Part shown: in pieces, positions 61,452 through 64,000 of the stretch
How positions within the stretch are numbered: the stretch's first letter is position 1
Layout: the number at the start of each line of letters is the position of its first letter
DNA from: Pantoea rodasii
GTDB lineage: Bacteria; Pseudomonadota; Gammaproteobacteria; Enterobacterales; Enterobacteriaceae
Length of the DNA stretch: 64,000 nt
Reading direction: 5' to 3'
NCBI RefSeq assembly: GCF_002095465.1
Contig: NZ_MLFP01000002.1
Coordinates: forward strand, 124,001 to 188,000
Notes under the pieces: model-generated
What the model was told of the DNA's origin: nothing
What the model saw: the letters and a program-made list of their open reading frames with translations, nothing else
Database searches by the model: none
Position numbers and translations under genes: made by a program

Positions 61452-62104
61452 TGCACTTCAATCGCTTACAGGGCGGCTATCAGGGACAAGCTGTGACGCC
61501 AATCGTCACGGGTGAGCTGGCTACAGGCAGCATGACTGCGCTAATCGGTGCGAACGGCACGGGAAAATCGACCTTGCTTAAAACCATCGCCGGTCTGTTG
61601 CCGCCAATTTCGGGCACCTGCGAATTAAAGGTGTCACGTAAAGCCCTCGGCTGGTTACCACAGCGTAGTGAACTGGAAACGCGCTTCCCGCTGACCGTTT
61701 ATGAGTTGGTTGCCATGGGATGCTGGCCACGCTGCGGTTGGTTTGGCGGTATTAATCGCGCCATGCGTCAGGAGATTGATGCTGCACTGGATGCGGTGCA
61801 TATGCGCGAATTTGCCGATGCGCAGCCTTCCATGCTTTCAGGTGGTCAGCTGCAGCGTGTGTTATTTGCGCGCCTGATGTTACAGCACAGCAAAGTCTGG
61901 CTGCTGGATGAACCCTTCAACGGCATTGATACCCAGACGGTCACGTTACTGATGTCGATCCTTGAACAGCAGCAGCAGGCCGGCACCACCTTATTAGTGG
62001 TGTTGCACGATCGCCCGCTGGTCGCTCGCTATTTCAAAGATGTGTTGTCTCTTGACGATGCTGATTCCGCTCAAACTCCACTGCTGCGCAGGGTGGCCTC
62101 GTGA
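61448..62104 (+). CDS. Zinc/metal ABC transporter ATP-binding protein
   Basis: The 218-residue ATPase starts at ATG 61448 or the next codon, overlapping the small ORF; the frame is open upstream but not homologous. Walker A is GANGTGKST, the Q-loop LGWLPQRSELE, the signature LSGGQLQRVLFARL, Walker B VWLLDEPFNGID and the H-loop VVLHDRP. It is of the ZnuC/AztA type and slightly short for the family. It ends in GTGA, overlapping the permease start by 4 bp. It would power metal uptake through the membrane subunit encoded next. Confidence 0.93.
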   Translation: MMHFNRLQGGYQGQAVTPIVTGELATGSMTALIGANGTGKSTLLKTIAGLLPPISGTCELKVSRKALGWLPQRSELETRFPLTVYELVAMGCWPRCGWFGGINRAMRQEIDAALDAVHMREFADAQPSMLSGGQLQRVLFARLMLQHSKVWLLDEPFNGIDTQTVTLLMSILEQQQQAGTTLLVVLHDRPLVARYFKDVLSLDDADSAQTPLLRRVAS

Positions 62105-62940
62105 CATTGATTCAACCGTTTATCGAATTTGGTTTTATGCGCCGCGCGTTGGTGGCTTGCGTGGCGTTAGCGCTGAGCGCCACGCCGCTTGGCGTATTCC
62201 TTTCACTGCGCCGCATGAGTCTGGTGGGCGATGCGCTCTCTCACGCGGTGCTGCCTGGTGCGGCGATTGGCTATCTGGTTTCCGGTTTATCGCTGGTGGC
62301 GATGGGGATCGGCGGACTGATTGCAGGTTTGGCCGTTGCGCTGCTTTCCGGTGCCGTCAGTCGTTATACCCCTTTGAAAGAGGACGCCAGTTTTTCAGGC
62401 TTCTATCTCGGCTCGCTGGCGCTGGGCGTCACGCTGGTTTCTCTGCGCGGATCGAGCGTCGATCTGTTGCACGTGCTGTTCGGTTCACTGCTGGCAGTCG
62501 ATAACGCGGCCATTATGCTGGTGGGCGGCATCGCAGCTTTTACCTTGCTGATGCTGGCCGTGATTTTCCGTCCGCTGGTGATCGATGCGTTCGATCCTGA
62601 TTTCCTGCGTGCGCAAGGCAAATGGAGCGCGCCGATGGTGCACGGCATCTTCCTGATGCTGGTGGTGCTCAATCTGGTGGCCGGTTTTCAGGTGCTTGGC
62701 ACGCTGATGTCGGTGGGGCTGATGATGTTGCCCGCCACCAGCGCCCGCTTCTGGAGTCGCCATCTTGCCTGCATGCTCGGCATTGCCATGCTGCTGGCGA
62801 TGATCGCCGCGCTGGTGGGTTTGATCCTTTCCTGGCACTTCTCACTGCCCGCCGGACCGGCGGTAGTGCTGAGTGCGGCCGTACTGTTTTTGCTCTCTGT
62901 TTTAACCGGACCGTGTGGCGGCCTGCTGCGCCGTCGATAA
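62101..62940 (+). CDS. Zinc/metal ABC transporter permease (ABC-3 family)
   Basis: The 279-residue product starts at a GTG within the ATPase stop. It has about eight hydrophobic segments and the ABC-3 signature RRMSLVGDALSHAVLPGAAI near residues 38-57. FYLGSLALGVTLVSLRGS and LLHVLFGSLLAVD are conserved in ZnuB-like permeases. The stop is followed 21 bp later by the binding-protein gene, so all three components are together. Confidence 0.93.
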   Translation: MTLIQPFIEFGFMRRALVACVALALSATPLGVFLSLRRMSLVGDALSHAVLPGAAIGYLVSGLSLVAMGIGGLIAGLAVALLSGAVSRYTPLKEDASFSGFYLGSLALGVTLVSLRGSSVDLLHVLFGSLLAVDNAAIMLVGGIAAFTLLMLAVIFRPLVIDAFDPDFLRAQGKWSAPMVHGIFLMLVVLNLVAGFQVLGTLMSVGLMMLPATSARFWSRHLACMLGIAMLLAMIAALVGLILSWHFSLPAGPAVVLSAAVLFLLSVLTGPCGGLLRRR

Positions 62941-62961
62941 CAATACTATTAGGGGATACGA

Positions 62962-63840
62962 ATGAAGAAGTTACCGCTGAGTCTGGCGATTGGCGCCATG
63001 TTGATTAGCCCACTGACCATGGCGAAAACCGTGGACGTGGTGGCGAGTTTCACCGTGCTGGCCGATATCGTTAAGCAAGTGGGCGGCGATCACGTCAACG
63101 TGAAATCGCTGGTTGGCCCGAACGGCGATCCGCACACCTTTGAACCGACACCACAGGACAGCCAGGCGCTAGCAAAAGCCAATGTGGTATTCGTCAGTGG
63201 TTTGGGGATGGAAGGCTGGATGGATCGCCTGATCAGCGCTTCCGGTTATAAAGGCACGATTGTGGTGGCCTCCAATGGCGTCAACACGCGCAAAATGGAA
63301 GAAGACGGCAAAACCGTGACGGACCCGCACGCGTGGAACAGCATGCACAACGGCGTGATCTATGCCACCAACGTGATGAATGCACTGATTAAAGCCGATC
63401 CAGAAGATGCAGCGGATATCCGTAAAAGCGGTGAAAGCTACATTCAGCAGTTGGAAAAATTGGATAGCTGGGCGAAAACAGAGTTCGCTTCAGTGCCGAA
63501 GAGCAAACGTAAAGTGCTGACCAGCCATGATGCCTTTGGTTATTTCGGCCAGCGCTATGGTGTGAGCTTCCTCGCGCCAGTCGGTTTCTCCACGGAAGCG
63601 GAAGCCAGCGCCAGTGATGTGGCCTCGATTATCAAACAGCTGAAAGCCGAGCACATCCATACCTACTTTATGGAGAATCAGACCGATCCACGTCTGGTGA
63701 AACAAATCGCCAGTGAAACCGATGCACAGCCGGGTGGTGAACTCTATCCCGAAGCGCTGTCTGAGGCTAATGGCCCAGCGGCAACCTATGTTGATGCGTT
63801 CAAACACAACGTTGAAACCATTGCCAAAAGCATGAAGTAA
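62962..63840 (+). CDS. Zinc/metal ABC transporter substrate-binding protein (cluster A-I)
   Basis: The 292-residue periplasmic protein has a signal peptide (LPLSLAIGAMLISPLTMA). Probable metal ligands are His58 (GDPHTFEPTP), His123 (DPHAWNSM) and His189 (TSHDAFGYFGQRYG), with an acidic residue in GGELYPEALSE. Three His plus one acid is the zinc-type site of ZnuA/AztC; manganese-type proteins have Glu at the third position. The His-rich loop of ZnuA is absent. GGGGATACG precedes the ATG. With the candidate Zur box and the neighbouring zinc-free RpmJ2, zinc is the likely cargo. Confidence 0.92.
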   Translation: MKKLPLSLAIGAMLISPLTMAKTVDVVASFTVLADIVKQVGGDHVNVKSLVGPNGDPHTFEPTPQDSQALAKANVVFVSGLGMEGWMDRLISASGYKGTIVVASNGVNTRKMEEDGKTVTDPHAWNSMHNGVIYATNVMNALIKADPEDAADIRKSGESYIQQLEKLDSWAKTEFASVPKSKRKVLTSHDAFGYFGQRYGVSFLAPVGFSTEAEASASDVASIIKQLKAEHIHTYFMENQTDPRLVKQIASETDAQPGGELYPEALSEANGPAATYVDAFKHNVETIAKSMK

Positions 63841-63866
63841 AAAAAAGGCCGGGGAGCATCCCGGCC
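63839..63866 (-). terminator. Rho-independent terminator of rpmJ2
   Basis: GGCCGGG and CCCGGCC pair around a 6-nt loop. On the minus strand the stem is followed by eight T's, 18 bp past the rpmJ2 stop. The importer operon from the other side may use the same hairpin. Confidence 0.92.
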
Positions 63867-63884
63867 AATCATCACGACACTTTC

Positions 63885-64000
63885 CTACCTTTTCTTCTTT
63901 CTTCCCTGAACCGCTTTAAAACGCGGATTGGTTTTGCAGATCACGTAAATGCGACCTTTACGACGCACGACTTTGCAATCTTTGTGACGGGTCTTGGCAG
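63885..64000 (-). CDS. rpmJ2: Zinc-independent 50S ribosomal protein L36 paralogue RpmJ2 (YkgO), 5' end beyond the window
   Basis: The last 38 residues are visible: [20 protein letters not shown] then [17 protein letters not shown]. This matches E. coli YkgO rather than the standard RpmJ. The visible part has only two Cys and lacks the zinc-binding set, which marks the C-minus form. The start codon lies a few residues outside. Under zinc starvation Zur derepresses this gene, usually together with rpmE2, so that zinc-containing L36 and L31 can be replaced and zinc freed. rpmE2 would be expected just beyond the right edge. Confidence 0.93.
   Translation of the reverse strand, partial: AKTRHKDCKVVRRKGRIYVICKTNPRFKAVQGRKKKR

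Overview
The window is a chromosomal segment of a gammaproteobacterium in the order Enterobacterales. Gene content and order follow the Escherichia coli acpH-queA to hha-tomB stretch closely. Several details point to the Erwiniaceae (Pantoea/Erwinia-like), which is an inference: a cysteine desulfhydrase gene divergent from decR, a Kbp gene where E. coli has tsx, and abundant small intergenic repeats. There is no phage, insertion sequence, integrase or CRISPR array.

Layout. 1-3055 (minus strand): an OafA-type acyltransferase cut by the window edge, an inositol-monophosphatase-family enzyme and acpH. 3284-8726: queA-tgt-yajC-secD-secF (queuosine synthesis and Sec translocon). 8787-9803: yajI and kbp on the minus strand. 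9976-14037: nrdR-ribD-ribH-nusB-thiL-pgpA. 14157-18220: the isoprenoid cluster xseB-ispA-dxs-yajO. 18455-22075: thiI, yajL, panE, yajQ. 22072-26725: an accessory cassette of a sigma-54 activator (frameshifted here), an aldehyde dehydrogenase and an alcohol dehydrogenase, inserted between yajQ and yajR. 26790-33043: yajR and the cyoABCDE quinol oxidase operon. 33484-37791: ampG, yajG, bolA, tig. 38128-45280: the proteostasis block clpP-clpX-lon-hupB-ppiD, with heat-shock promoters before clpP and lon. 45421-55159: ybaV, fadM, queC, ybaE, cof, cdsH/decR, mdlA-mdlB. 55419-58775: glnK-amtB behind a sigma-54 promoter, tesB, ybaY. 59272-60607: atl, the SRP RNA gene ffs, hha, tomB. 60754-64000: an unrecognised gene, then a zinc-type ABC importer with a candidate Zur-controlled promoter, facing the zinc-free ribosomal protein gene rpmJ2 at the right edge.

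The most important caution concerns sequence quality. Three genes (the AcoR-like activator, lon and mdlA) are each broken by one missing base in a short homopolymer, and restoring one base rejoins both halves in every case. Sequencing error is the simplest explanation; a real lon or mdlA loss would be biologically significant.

The most interesting unexplained items are: a 34-residue membrane-protein ORF that opens the zinc-transporter operon and overlaps the next gene; a 27-bp tandem repeat with built-in hairpins between fadM and queC; a roughly 330-bp cluster of direct repeats with a 28-nt inverted repeat after ybaY; and a palindromic repeat element whose end supplies the stop codon of cdsH. 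I found no clearly new multi-gene system. Most of the window is conserved core genome.
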